A stretch of DNA of 64,000 nt from Chelatococcus sp. (GTDB lineage Bacteria; Pseudomonadota; Alphaproteobacteria; Rhizobiales; Beijerinckiaceae): NCBI GenBank assembly GCA_003248805.1, contig QFQY01000004.1, forward strand, positions 51,006-115,005, read 5' to 3'. Numbering within the stretch: the stretch's first letter is position 1; the number at the start of each line of letters is the position of its first letter. This document shows positions 1 to 8,039 of the stretch, one piece after another. Below the pieces are notes generated by a model. The model was not told where the DNA came from and made no database searches. It was given only the letters and a program-made list of their open reading frames with translations. Position numbers and translations under genes: made by a program.

Positions 1-481
1 CGCGCCGCTCGCGGCCGGCGGGAACGTCGGCTGTGCCAAGGCGCCGCCGCCCCTGCAGGCCTCGGGCGCGCCCGACATGGTCGAATGCGTCACCCAGCAG
101 CTGGCGCGCAGCATCGCGTCGGGCGCGGCGGTCTCCGCGGGCAAGGTCGCCCGGCTCTTCGGCATGTGCGGGCGAACGCTTCAGCGCGAATTGACGAAGG
201 CGCGGACGAGCTACCGCTCCCTGTCCGACGATGTCCGCTTCGGCATGGCCAGGCGCCTGCTGCAGGATACGGACATGCCGGTGACGGAGATCGCGCTGGC
301 TTTGGGCTATGCCGATGCCTCGGTTCTGACGCGCGCCTTCACGCGCTGGGCCGGCACCTGCCCGTCCGAATGGCGCGCCAGCAACCGGCTCCTTCGCAGG
401 CCGACGGCAGCAGCGCCGTGCGCGCGCATTCTCCCGTGTGCCGGCGATCGGCTTCAGGCGTTGGTGCCGTCGAGAGCCTGA
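1..481 (+). CDS. AraC-family transcriptional regulator, C-terminal part (5' end outside window)
   Basis: The reading frame is open from the first bases of the window, so the gene starts upstream. The visible C-terminal half carries the double helix-turn-helix of AraC/XylS DNA-binding domains: a first helix pair around KVARLFGMCGRTLQREL, then the typical second half TEIALALGYADASVLTRAF and the WAGTCPSEWR end, which matches the family's G-x-S-P-x-x-[WY]-R pattern. It would bind DNA as a transcription factor; the effector-binding part is not in view. A roughly 25-residue Arg/Pro/Ala-rich tail follows the HTH. It converges on the Crp/Fnr gene with 29 bases between them. The family is clear but the target genes cannot be inferred. 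Confidence 0.85.
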   Translation, partial: APLAAGGNVGCAKAPPPLQASGAPDMVECVTQQLARSIASGAAVSAGKVARLFGMCGRTLQRELTKARTSYRSLSDDVRFGMARRLLQDTDMPVTEIALALGYADASVLTRAFTRWAGTCPSEWRASNRLLRRPTAAAPCARILPCAGDRLQALVPSRA

Positions 482-510
482 GGCGGCCGGGCTCCCGCAG
501 GGCGGCAGGA

Positions 511-1122
511 TCACGCGGCGTCGTCATGCTCCACGGGCGTGGCAGGCACGGCCCGCCTCGCTGCCATGTCGCGATCCTTGATGACCCTCAAGGAACGCGA
601 CAACGTCTCGGGCGTGATCGCGAGATAGTCGGCTACGTCCTTGTGGCTCATCAACATTTTGTGCGGCGAGCAGGCACGCTCGTCGACGCCGCGCTTGCGC
701 ATCAGGTCGAAGAACCAGGCGACGCGCGCGGTCGCCGGCAGGTGCGCGACGCGTTCCATGTGGTGGGCGAGATCGCTATAGGCCTGGGTCGACTGGTCCA
801 TCAGCTCGAGCGCCGCAGCCGCGTTGGCGGCGCATAATTCCAGGACGGAGCTCAGGGACAGGCGGATCAGGTCGACGTTCGTGACGGCTTCGGCGGCCGT
901 GTCGCGCCGGTCCAGGCAGATGCCGAAGATGTCGCCAGGGAAAGCGAAACGCACGATCTGCCGGGAACCGCTGGCTCCATTGACCTGAAGGCGGACGCAA
1001 CCTTTCCGGACACGATAGATCGCCTCGGAAAGCTCTCCCTCATCGTAGATCGTCTGGCCCTTGTGGAAGCGGACGGGCCAATGCAGGGCCTGGTCCAGCG
1101 TTGATTGGCATTCCCCCGACAT
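511..1122 (-). CDS. Crp/Fnr-family regulator, FixK/NnrR-like
   Basis: A 203-residue cytoplasmic regulator with an N-terminal cyclic-nucleotide-binding-like beta-roll (about residues 15-110), a dimerisation helix and a C-terminal winged HTH. The recognition helix reads ITPETLSRSLRVI. Its E-x-x-S-R pattern is the one FNR and FixK use to contact TTGAT half-sites. The N-terminal cysteine cluster of true FNR is absent (single Cys at residue 5), so it is more like FixK/NnrR than an Fe-S oxygen sensor. The start is placed at the ATG at 1122, preceded by GAGGAG; an upstream open extension has no comparable ribosome site. A matching box lies 79 bases upstream of the start, suggesting autoregulation. 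The effector is unknown. Confidence 0.87.
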   Translation of the reverse strand: MSGECQSTLDQALHWPVRFHKGQTIYDEGELSEAIYRVRKGCVRLQVNGASGSRQIVRFAFPGDIFGICLDRRDTAAEAVTNVDLIRLSLSSVLELCAANAAAALELMDQSTQAYSDLAHHMERVAHLPATARVAWFFDLMRKRGVDERACSPHKMLMSHKDVADYLAITPETLSRSLRVIKDRDMAARRAVPATPVEHDDAA

Positions 1123-1201
1123 GGCGGCTCCTCGACGTGGCTGGCAAGTACGGAAGCGCGATCTAGGCGGGCAACCTACACGTTGGGCGTGCCGAAAGAT
1201 A

Positions 1202-1215
1202 TTGACCCCGATCAA
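1202..1215. promoter_or_regulatory. FNR/FixK-type box TTGAC-N4-ATCAA
   Basis: TTGACCCCGATCAA fits the TTGA[TC]-N4-[AG]TCAA consensus read by FNR/FixK proteins. It lies in the 152-base gap between the BON gene's stop and the start of the Crp/Fnr gene, about 80 bases upstream of the latter's ATG. The gene it faces encodes a protein with the matching E-x-x-S-R recognition helix. Binding is inferred. Confidence 0.65.
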
Positions 1216-1274
1216 ATCGAGGAGTGGGCGATCGCTGCGTCCGCCGGCGCTAAGGGAGTATCCGGCCCGGCGGC

Positions 1275-1922
1275 TCAGACGACGAGCAGGTGGTCCTCGA
1301 CCCTCTTCACCCCCGGCGCGGACCATGCGGCGCGCTCGGCGATAGCGCGTTCGAACCAGGCATGCACTTCGCCTTCGAGCGTGACCGTGTCGTCCTCCGC
1401 GACCAGGACGCGGATCCGGCAGGCATCGAGCTCGGCGCTACGCCCCAGCGCGTCCGCGATGGCTCGACCGATGTCGTAGGCATGGCTGTTATGCCTGATG
1501 CCGATCAGGTTCGAGATGCCGATGATTCCGGCGAGCCGGCTGACGGCGTGCTCGGCGGCGAGCCTCTGGTAGTGCCAGTCGACGGTGCCGCTGAGCCTGG
1601 CATGGCCGTTCCGGACTTTCACCCGGACCGTGTCCGGAACGGCGGCGTCCCATGTCAGGATATCCAGCGCCCGGCGGGCGAGTTCCGCATCGTCCATCGG
1701 CTTTCCGGCCGGGGTCGCGACCGCGATCCGTTCCGAGACGGCGCGCACGCCCCTCACGCGGCAAGCCACCCTTTCCGCCTCGCGCTTCTCGGCGAAGCTG
1801 CGTGCATATCCGGTCAGGGCGACCATGCCCTGCTCGACCCAGACATCGATCCGCGTCGCATCGATGCTCGGCTCGAAATCGAGTTCGTCGATGACGATGA
1901 GCCGCAATTGCCTGTCGTTCAT
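1275..1922 (-). CDS. BON-domain protein with three tandem BON repeats
   Basis: A 215-residue protein made almost entirely of three BON domains (about residues 1-68, 78-145 and 148-215). Each has the family's pattern of a short helix, a V-x-[V]-x-x-G-x-[VA]-x-L-x-G strand turn and a G-V-x-x-[VI] strand, for example VEQGMVALTGYA, VRNGHARLSGTV and VTLEGEVHAW. There is no signal peptide, so it is probably cytoplasmic, unlike periplasmic OsmY. BON domains are thought to bind membranes or hydrophobic ligands. The start ATG has GGAG upstream. It is divergent from CYTH-CHAD, with an FNR-type box in the shared promoter region. The molecular role is unknown. Confidence 0.85.
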   Translation of the reverse strand: MNDRQLRLIVIDELDFEPSIDATRIDVWVEQGMVALTGYARSFAEKREAERVACRVRGVRAVSERIAVATPAGKPMDDAELARRALDILTWDAAVPDTVRVKVRNGHARLSGTVDWHYQRLAAEHAVSRLAGIIGISNLIGIRHNSHAYDIGRAIADALGRSAELDACRIRVLVAEDDTVTLEGEVHAWFERAIAERAAWSAPGVKRVEDHLLVV

Positions 1923-2083
1923 GCCACGCTCCGTCCCGCAGCGGACGCACCGGCCGCGCGCCCCGGCCCGCGGCAGCGATCCTGAACTATGGCAGGGCCT
2001 CGCCGGGCTTCTTTGACGGCCATCAAGAGGTACGCCGACAGTCCATGCCTCGCCCTGACGGGCCGGGGCCGGGGTCCGCCGAA

Positions 2084-2097
2084 TTGATGAGGGTCAA
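2084..2097. promoter_or_regulatory. FNR/FixK-type box TTGAT-N4-GTCAA
   Basis: TTGATGAGGGTCAA is a nearly perfect FNR/FixK palindrome in the 236-base divergent region between the BON gene (start 1922, minus) and the CYTH-CHAD gene (start 2159, plus). It sits 62 bases before the latter's ATG. It is the second such box within 1 kb and places both genes as likely targets of the neighbouring Crp/Fnr regulator. Confidence 0.7.
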
Positions 2098-2158
2098 TGC
2101 GGATGGCCCGCATTGTCCGAGGCTCGGCCACGATGCCGATCAGGCGAACGGGCTTCCG

Positions 2159-3721
2159 ATGAACGCCGACACCGAAATCGAGCTGAAGCTCGCCGTGCCC
2201 GAGACGGCGTGGCCCGAACTCGCCGGTGCCGTCCTGCGCGCCGGAGGCAGACATGCGGGCCCCTCGCGGGCGCTGCGCTCCATCTACTTCGATACACAGG
2301 ACGGCCGGCTGCGCCGAAACGGCTTCGTGCTGCGCATCCGCTCCGATGGCGAGGCCCATGTCCAGACGATCAAGTCGGGCGCAGGCCGGCATTCCATGAT
2401 CGGACGGGGAGAATGGCAGACGCCGATCCACGGCAACACGCCGGTTGCCGTCGCCGGCCCGAACGCGCCGCTCGCCAAGGTGCTGCGCGCGAAGGACATC
2501 GACAAGCTCCGGCCCGCCTTCACGGTCGATGTCGAGCGCGACACCTATATGTTCACGCAGGGCGAGACGGTCGTCGAGATCGTTCTCGACAAGGGCGTGG
2601 TCCGTCATCTCTACACGCAGGAGAGCTTCAGCGAGGTCGAGTTCGAGTTGAAACAGGGCTCGCGGCAGGATCTGTTCGCCCTGGTCCGCGAGGTTGGCGC
2701 GGCCGTGCCCGCGGTTCCGTCGCTGACCACCAAGGCCGAGCGGGGCTATCGCATCGAGCTGGGAACCAGCGGCCGGCCCATCACGCGGGTCGACTACGCC
2801 CCGACACGCGATATGGATGCCGCCGCGATCGCACGGGCGCTGGTGCGGCCGTGCCTGGCTGCCTTGTTCGACAATCTCGCCATGCTCATGGCCGGCGGGA
2901 CCAGCGAGGTCCTGCATCAGGCGCGCGTCTGCGTCAGGCGGCTGCGAGCCTCGCTGACCCTGCTCGGCGCGGCGCTCGGCTGGCGAGGGGGCGAGGCGGT
3001 CCGCGGCGAGCTGAAATGGCTGTCCGATTGCCTCGGCCAGGCTCGGGAATACGACGTGTTCGTCAAATCCGCCCTGGCGCGGGCGGAGGCCGCCCATCCG
3101 GATGCTCCGGGCTTCGAGGCCTTGCGGGCGGCGTTTCGAAGGCGCCAGGACGAGGCGGCCGCCGGGGTCGGGCAGGCGCTTCGTTCACCCCGCCTGCTCG
3201 GGCTGAACCTCGACATGCTCGCGCGCTTCGACACCCTCGCGCCGGGCGACTTCGAGCCCGGCAAGACGGCGGGCGCAGGCGGCGAGGCCGCATGGCGACG
3301 CCTCGAAAAGGAGCTGCGGCGGCGGCTGAAGTCGCTGGTGAGGGACGCGGACGCCCTCGAGGAGCTCTCTGCGGAGAAGCAGCATGGGATCCGGATACGC
3401 GCGAAGAAGCTCCGCTACATGCTCGAGCCCTTCGCCGACCTCGTTCCGCCTCGGCGCTTCCGCGCCATCGTCGCCGCGCTGCAGGCCATTCAGGACGAGC
3501 TCGGCGACATCAACGACGACAGGGTCAACTGCGCGCTCGCGCTGGCCCATGCCCGGGCCCATGCCGGTCCGCCGCAGGCGGACGACGACCCGGCGCCCGC
3601 CTCGCTCTTCGCGGCGGGCCTCATCGTCGCGATCTGCCGGGAGCGCCGCCCTGGCGGAAACCAGGCGGTGGCGGCCGCCCGCCGGAAACTGCTCCGGAGC
3701 CCGGCGCTCGCATTCGGATAG
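2159..3721 (+). CDS. CYTH and CHAD domain protein
   Basis: A 520-residue two-domain protein. The N-terminal CYTH domain (about 4-205) begins with the diagnostic E-x-E-x-K signature (E6, E8, K10) of the triphosphate tunnel fold, which hydrolyses or binds triphosphate compounds. The C-terminal CHAD domain (about 225-510) is a helical bundle with two conserved basic stretches, HQARVCVRRLRASL and HGIRIRAKKLRYML, of the type that binds inorganic polyphosphate. Such fusions are seen as triphosphatases or polyphosphate-associated proteins. The ATG at 2159 was chosen because the CYTH signature follows at once. It lies 13 bases before the SulP gene in an apparent operon, and PPK2 lies 8 kb downstream. 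The substrate is not shown. Confidence 0.9.
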   Translation: MNADTEIELKLAVPETAWPELAGAVLRAGGRHAGPSRALRSIYFDTQDGRLRRNGFVLRIRSDGEAHVQTIKSGAGRHSMIGRGEWQTPIHGNTPVAVAGPNAPLAKVLRAKDIDKLRPAFTVDVERDTYMFTQGETVVEIVLDKGVVRHLYTQESFSEVEFELKQGSRQDLFALVREVGAAVPAVPSLTTKAERGYRIELGTSGRPITRVDYAPTRDMDAAAIARALVRPCLAALFDNLAMLMAGGTSEVLHQARVCVRRLRASLTLLGAALGWRGGEAVRGELKWLSDCLGQAREYDVFVKSALARAEAAHPDAPGFEALRAAFRRRQDEAAAGVGQALRSPRLLGLNLDMLARFDTLAPGDFEPGKTAGAGGEAAWRRLEKELRRRLKSLVRDADALEELSAEKQHGIRIRAKKLRYMLEPFADLVPPRRFRAIVAALQAIQDELGDINDDRVNCALALAHARAHAGPPQADDDPAPASLFAAGLIVAICRERRPGGNQAVAAARRKLLRSPALAFG

Positions 3722-3734
3722 GGGAGGAGCGCCG

Positions 3735-5429
3735 ATGTTCGCGTCCCTTCCGATCCTGAAGGGCTTCTCGGGATTCAAGGCTGCCTGGCTGCGCAGCGAC
3801 GTCACGGCGGGGCTCGCCATCGCGGCGGTCGCCGTGCCGAGCGCGATCGCCTATCCCGCGCTCGCCGGCCTGCCGCCGGAAGTCGGCATCTATTCGAGCA
3901 TCGTGCCGCTGGTCGGTTACGCGCTGTTCGGTCCGTCTCGCCAACTCGTCGTCGGCCCCGATGCGGCGACGATGACGGTGCTCGCGGCCGTTCTCGCGAC
4001 CCTGCCCGTCGCGACGCCGGCCGAGCGGGTCGCCGCGGCCTCGATGCTGGCGCTCGCCGTGGGCCTGCTCTGCCTGGCGGCGAACTGGCTGCGGCTCGGC
4101 GTGATCGCGGCCTTCCTGTCGCGGCCGATTCTGCTCGGCTTCATCAGCGGCATCTCGATCTCCATTCTCGTCGGTCAGATCGGACGTTTCACCGGCCTGA
4201 AGATCGAGTCCGACGGGCTCCTGCCGCCGCTCTGGGAGCTTCTGGGGAAGGCGGACGAGATTCACTGGCCCTCGGTCGCGCTTGGGACCGCCATGTTCGT
4301 CCTGCTTGTCCTGCTGCGCCGATGGCGCTCGCCGATTCCCGGCCCCCTGGTGGTCGTCGTCGTGGCGGTCCTGGCCTCGGCGGCCTTCGATTTCGGGGCG
4401 ATGGGCATCAGGCTGGTCGGAAGCCTGCCGGAGGCTTTTCCCACCCTGTCCTTTCCGCGCGTTGCCGGCCTGCCGGTCAGGGAGGTGCTGCTGGGCGCCG
4501 GCGCGGTCTGGCTCGTCAGCTTCGCCTCGGGCCTCGTCGCGGCGCGCAGCTTCGGGGCGCGCGGCAAGTTCGAGGTCGATGCCAATGCCGAGCTCGTCGG
4601 CTTCGGCGCGGCCAACATCGCCTCGGGCTTGTTCAGCGGCTTTCCGGTGACGGTGTCGGACTCCCGGACCGCCATCAACATGTCGGTCGGCGGCCGCTCG
4701 CAACTCGCCGGGCTGGTCGCGGCCCTCACCCTGACCGCGATGCTGCTCTACCTCAACGACGCGGTGCGCATCCTCCCGGCTCCCGCGCTGGGGGCGATCC
4801 TCGCCTCGGCGGCGCTGACCCTGATCGACCCCGCCGGCTTCCGCGAACTCTGGCGCATCAGCAAGATGGAGTTCGCCTTCGCGCTGATCGGGATGTGGGG
4901 CGCGGTCAGCCTCGGCGTGCTGAGCGGGGTGGTGGTGGCCGTCGCGGCGACGCTGCTCTACGTGCTGCTCAAGGAAATGCGCCCGCGCGATGCGCTTCTC
5001 GGCCGCATTCCCGGGCGCAACGGCTTCTACAAGCTTCACCGGTCCGAGGCGGCGCAGCCCGTCCCGGGCCTCGCCGTCTGCCTCGTCCAAGGCAGCCTGC
5101 TGTTCTTCAACGTCGACTATGTCCGGGAACGGCTCGAGAGCATCGCCCGGGAGCTGCCGCCCGATACGCGCTGGTTCGTGCTCGACGCCAGCGCCGTCGC
5201 CCAGGTCGATTCCACGGCGGCGGCGATGCTGGAGGAGTTGCGGGCCGATTTCGCGGAGCGGGGCATCGCGCTCGGAATCGCCGAACTGCACAAGGAACCC
5301 ATGGCTATCCTTGAGCGAGCGGGCGTGCTCCAAAAGGTGGGGGCGTCGATGATCTTCGAGGATCTCGAAGACGTGGCGACGGCCTTCGCTCGTCGGGCTG
5401 AGCGGGAGCCCGCGAACGCTGCGTCATGA
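3735..5429 (+). CDS. SulP-family anion transporter with STAS domain
   Basis: A 564-residue inner-membrane protein with the SulP fold. The N-terminal signature region includes AYPALAGLPPEVGIYSSIVP, followed by a GPDAATMTVLAA membrane segment and further hydrophobic segments up to about residue 420. A cytoplasmic STAS domain (about 440-550) ends the protein, with the usual LDASAVAQVDSTAAAMLEEL core. SulP proteins move sulfate, bicarbonate or dicarboxylates; the sequence does not say which. The ATG is preceded by GGGGAGGAG and follows CYTH-CHAD by 13 bases, so the two are probably co-transcribed under the FNR-type box. Confidence 0.9.
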   Translation: MFASLPILKGFSGFKAAWLRSDVTAGLAIAAVAVPSAIAYPALAGLPPEVGIYSSIVPLVGYALFGPSRQLVVGPDAATMTVLAAVLATLPVATPAERVAAASMLALAVGLLCLAANWLRLGVIAAFLSRPILLGFISGISISILVGQIGRFTGLKIESDGLLPPLWELLGKADEIHWPSVALGTAMFVLLVLLRRWRSPIPGPLVVVVVAVLASAAFDFGAMGIRLVGSLPEAFPTLSFPRVAGLPVREVLLGAGAVWLVSFASGLVAARSFGARGKFEVDANAELVGFGAANIASGLFSGFPVTVSDSRTAINMSVGGRSQLAGLVAALTLTAMLLYLNDAVRILPAPALGAILASAALTLIDPAGFRELWRISKMEFAFALIGMWGAVSLGVLSGVVVAVAATLLYVLLKEMRPRDALLGRIPGRNGFYKLHRSEAAQPVPGLAVCLVQGSLLFFNVDYVRERLESIARELPPDTRWFVLDASAVAQVDSTAAAMLEELRADFAERGIALGIAELHKEPMAILERAGVLQKVGASMIFEDLEDVATAFARRAEREPANAAS

Positions 5430-5494
5430 GCAGGCTCGGCTTCGGGCAACCGCAGGAAAGACGGCGTCGCGCCGGTTCAGAGGGGGAGATTGGA

Positions 5495-5923
5495 ATGGGA
5501 ATGTCTGCATATGCCCGGGGTGCCGGGCTGGGTCTGGCTCTCGCGGTCGCGGGAGGCGCCTGGGCACCGGCGGCCGCGCAGCAGGGCCTCGCCGCCTATC
5601 AGGGGGCCTGGGTCGAACAGAGCCTGTCCTGCGACAAGATGTTCGTGATGGGCCAGAAGGGGGCTTCCTTCCGCAAGCCGGTGAACATCTTCGTCTCCGC
5701 CTTCATCGTCTCGGGCAACAGCATCAGGACGGCCCAGGCGAATTGCCGCGTCAGTACGGTCAAGCCGGTCGGCGATCGCGATCTGCTCAAGCTCACCTGC
5801 TCGAACTCGATCTCGACCGATGCGACCTCGGTCCTGCTCGCGCGCAGCCCCGACGGTTCGCTGAAACGCTACTTCAACGAGGAAGACACGATCGGAACTC
5901 GCTATGAGCGCTGCGCGCCATAG
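5495..5923 (+). CDS. secreted protein of unknown function, four cysteines
   Basis: A 142-residue protein with an N-terminal signal peptide (hydrophobic GLGLALAVAGGAW stretch, likely cut after AAAQ). The mature part is about 110 residues with four cysteines (in SLSC, ANC, LTC and ERC contexts) that could form two disulfides in the periplasm. I do not recognise a named family. The ATG at 5495 has an AGGGGGAG ribosome site six bases away; an in-frame ATG two codons later is also possible. It follows SulP by 65 bases and may be carried on the same transcript. Confidence 0.7.
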   Translation: MGMSAYARGAGLGLALAVAGGAWAPAAAQQGLAAYQGAWVEQSLSCDKMFVMGQKGASFRKPVNIFVSAFIVSGNSIRTAQANCRVSTVKPVGDRDLLKLTCSNSISTDATSVLLARSPDGSLKRYFNEEDTIGTRYERCAP

Positions 5924-6061
5924 GCCCGTCATGGCTGGCGTCGCAAAAGATCAAGCGCCGGGAACCCGTTCCGGCGCACCATGCCGGCAGCCGGGCCGTC
6001 GCGACGGCGCATGCGCGCCGCGCGGTTCCATCGCCATGCGCCATGCGCTCCGGAGACCGTG

Positions 6062-6532
6062 ATGAAGCAGCTCAGTCGACGGCAGGCCGTCCTCGCCTGC
6101 ACCGCCGCGTTCGGGGGACTCGCGGGCCTGCCGGGGCAGGGCTGGAGCGGCCAGTCCATCCTGCCTGCCCCGCGTCCCTCGGGGCGCGTCGCCATCCGCC
6201 AGACGCAGTTCGCCGTCATCGGCAGCCTGACGAGCGGCGAGGGCACGCTCGCCTTCAAGGGACGATCCTACGCCTTCTGGATCACGGGTCTGGGCTTCGG
6301 CGGCCTCGGCGTGACGGCGGTCGATGCCGCCGGCGACGTGTACAATCTCGCCAGTCCGGCGGATCTCGAGGGCACCTATGGCCAGGTGCGGGCCGGTTGG
6401 GCGCTCGAGCGCCTGGGCGACGGCCATTTGTGGCTCGAGAACGAGAAGGGCGTCGTCTGGCGCCTTGCGGCGCGGCATGAGGGCCGGATGCTCGCCGGCA
6501 GTGCCGATATCCTGCACGTTCAGCTGCGCTGA
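6062..6532 (+). CDS. Tat- or Sec-exported protein of unknown function
   Basis: A 156-residue protein. The N-terminus carries a twin-arginine-like motif (SRRQAVL) followed by a hydrophobic core with a cysteine (LACTAAFGGLAG), so export by Tat is likely. The mature region is rich in Gly and beta-prone strands (GSLTSGEGTLAFKGR, FGGLGVTAVDAAGDVYNL) and ends HVQLR. No family was recognised with confidence. GGAG precedes the ATG. It lies 138 bases after the four-cysteine secreted protein on the same strand. Confidence 0.65.
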   Translation: MKQLSRRQAVLACTAAFGGLAGLPGQGWSGQSILPAPRPSGRVAIRQTQFAVIGSLTSGEGTLAFKGRSYAFWITGLGFGGLGVTAVDAAGDVYNLASPADLEGTYGQVRAGWALERLGDGHLWLENEKGVVWRLAARHEGRMLAGSADILHVQLR

Positions 6533-6928
6533 CGCGCGATGCCGGAACGGGAGGCGGTACCCGATGCTCGCGATGTCTTCGCGGCTCGGGGGCTTTCTCC
6601 TGCACGAATTGGTTTTGACGGGTATCGTTTGCATTCTATGGTCGTTGCCGACTTGAGTTGACGTAGCGATCTGCCGGGCCGTTCTTGGGGGGGCGCCGAT
6701 GGTATCCGTCGTAGTCCGTCCGGTCCGAACGAGGCCCCGGCCATCCGCCGGCGTCGCCGCTCGGCCTCCAGGCCGCGCCTCGGCAGCGCGAAGCGGGGGC
6801 GTCGCGGTCCGTGACGTGCCGCGCATGCCCGATAGCCATCGCAGTCCTGCGGCGCAGCACGCTTCCGCTGCCGCGATCGACGTTTCCAGGCTCGCGACGG
6901 GCCTGTGCTTCTGCCGGAGGAGGCCTTC
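6533..6928 (+). promoter_or_regulatory. 396-base leader region upstream of the RND efflux operon
   Basis: No convincing gene is present. A possible sigma70-like promoter is TTGACG (6615-6620), a 16-base spacer, then TATGGT (6637-6642), pointing to the RND genes. The same bases form an imperfect FNR-type site (TTGAC-N4-ATCGT) in which only the left half is good. That would leave a leader of about 280 bases before the adaptor gene, with no clear riboswitch or attenuator that I can see. Confidence 0.3.
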
Positions 6929-8035
6929 ATGCGCGTGATCGCAGTCATCCTGACGCTTCTGGGGATGGCGCTGCCTGCGCAGGCGCAGACAGGCCCGGCT
7001 GCGCCGGCCGTTCCGGTCGGGACGGTCGCCGCCGAGCGCCGGGACATCTCGGAGAGCCGCGAGTTCGTCGGCCGCATCGAGGCGCCGCAGCGCGTCGAGA
7101 TCCGCGCGCGCGTCAAGGGCTTCCTCGAGGAGGTGCTGTTCAAGGAGGGCGACGTCGTCCAGGCCGGAGCCCCGCTCTACAGGATCGAGAAAGGGCTGTT
7201 CGAGGCGGACGTCAAGCAGGCCGAAGGCGCTCTGATCCAGAGCCAGGCGGCGCTCGAACTCGCGCAGATTCAGCTCCAGCGCGCTCAGGACCTGCTCGAC
7301 AGGAACGCCGGAACCGTCGTCGCGCGTGACCAGGCCCGTGCCCTCGCCCAGCAGTCGCAGGGCGCGGTGGAGGTGGCTCAGGCCAACCTGACGACCGCCA
7401 GGATCAATCTCGGCTACACGGAGATTCTGGCGCCGATCACCGGGCTGATCGGCCGCACCGTCGTGACCAAGGGCAATGTCGTCGGCCCCGACAGCGGCGC
7501 CCTGACGACGATGGTCAGCCAGGACCCGATGTATGTCGTCTTCCCGGTCAGCCAGCGCGATCTCCTGCAGTACACGTCGGGCGCCGCCAAGGTCGATCCG
7601 CGCAGCATCGCCGTGAAGGTCCTCTTCGCCAACGGCACGACCTACGATCAGGTCGGCCGCATCAACTTCGTCGACATCTCCGTCGATCGCACGACGGACA
7701 CCCAGATCGTGCGCGCCGACATCCCCAATCCGAAGGGCGGGCTGACCGACGGGCAGTTCGCGCGCGTGCTGCTGGAGAGCGGCAAGTCGGACAGCAGGGT
7801 CGTGGTGCCGCAGGCCGCCCTCATCGCCGACCAGGCCGGCGTCTACGTCTTCATCGTCGAGGACGGCAAGGCGGCGGTGCGGCGCCTCAAGGTCGGCGGG
7901 CAGATCGGGCCCGGGAGCATCGTCGACGAGGGGCTCTCGGGTGGCGAACAGGTGATCGTGGAGGGGTTGCAGGGCGTGCGTCCCGGTTCGGCGGTCCGCG
8001 CCACGCCGATCGCGAAATCGGCGAGCGGGATCTGA
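6929..8035 (+). CDS. RND efflux system periplasmic adaptor (membrane fusion protein)
   Basis: A 368-residue MFP-family protein with a cleavable signal peptide ([17 protein letters not shown]). Order: split lipoyl/barrel-sandwich halves ([22 protein letters not shown] and [14 protein letters not shown]), an alpha-helical hairpin (about residues 85-150), a beta-barrel domain and a membrane-proximal domain. It links an inner-membrane RND pump to an outer-membrane channel. GGAGGAGG precedes the ATG, and the pump gene starts four bases after the stop. No TolC-like gene or local repressor is next to it, so the outer channel must be encoded elsewhere. Confidence 0.93.
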   Translation: MRVIAVILTLLGMALPAQAQTGPAAPAVPVGTVAAERRDISESREFVGRIEAPQRVEIRARVKGFLEEVLFKEGDVVQAGAPLYRIEKGLFEADVKQAEGALIQSQAALELAQIQLQRAQDLLDRNAGTVVARDQARALAQQSQGAVEVAQANLTTARINLGYTEILAPITGLIGRTVVTKGNVVGPDSGALTTMVSQDPMYVVFPVSQRDLLQYTSGAAKVDPRSIAVKVLFANGTTYDQVGRINFVDISVDRTTDTQIVRADIPNPKGGLTDGQFARVLLESGKSDSRVVVPQAALIADQAGVYVFIVEDGKAAVRRLKVGGQIGPGSIVDEGLSGGEQVIVEGLQGVRPGSAVRATPIAKSASGI

Positions 8036-8039
8036 GCCC

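Noticed and set aside
6615..6628. Possible third FNR/FixK box upstream of the RND operon
   Set aside because: TTGAC-N4-ATCGT has a good left half only. I did not count it as a regulon member.
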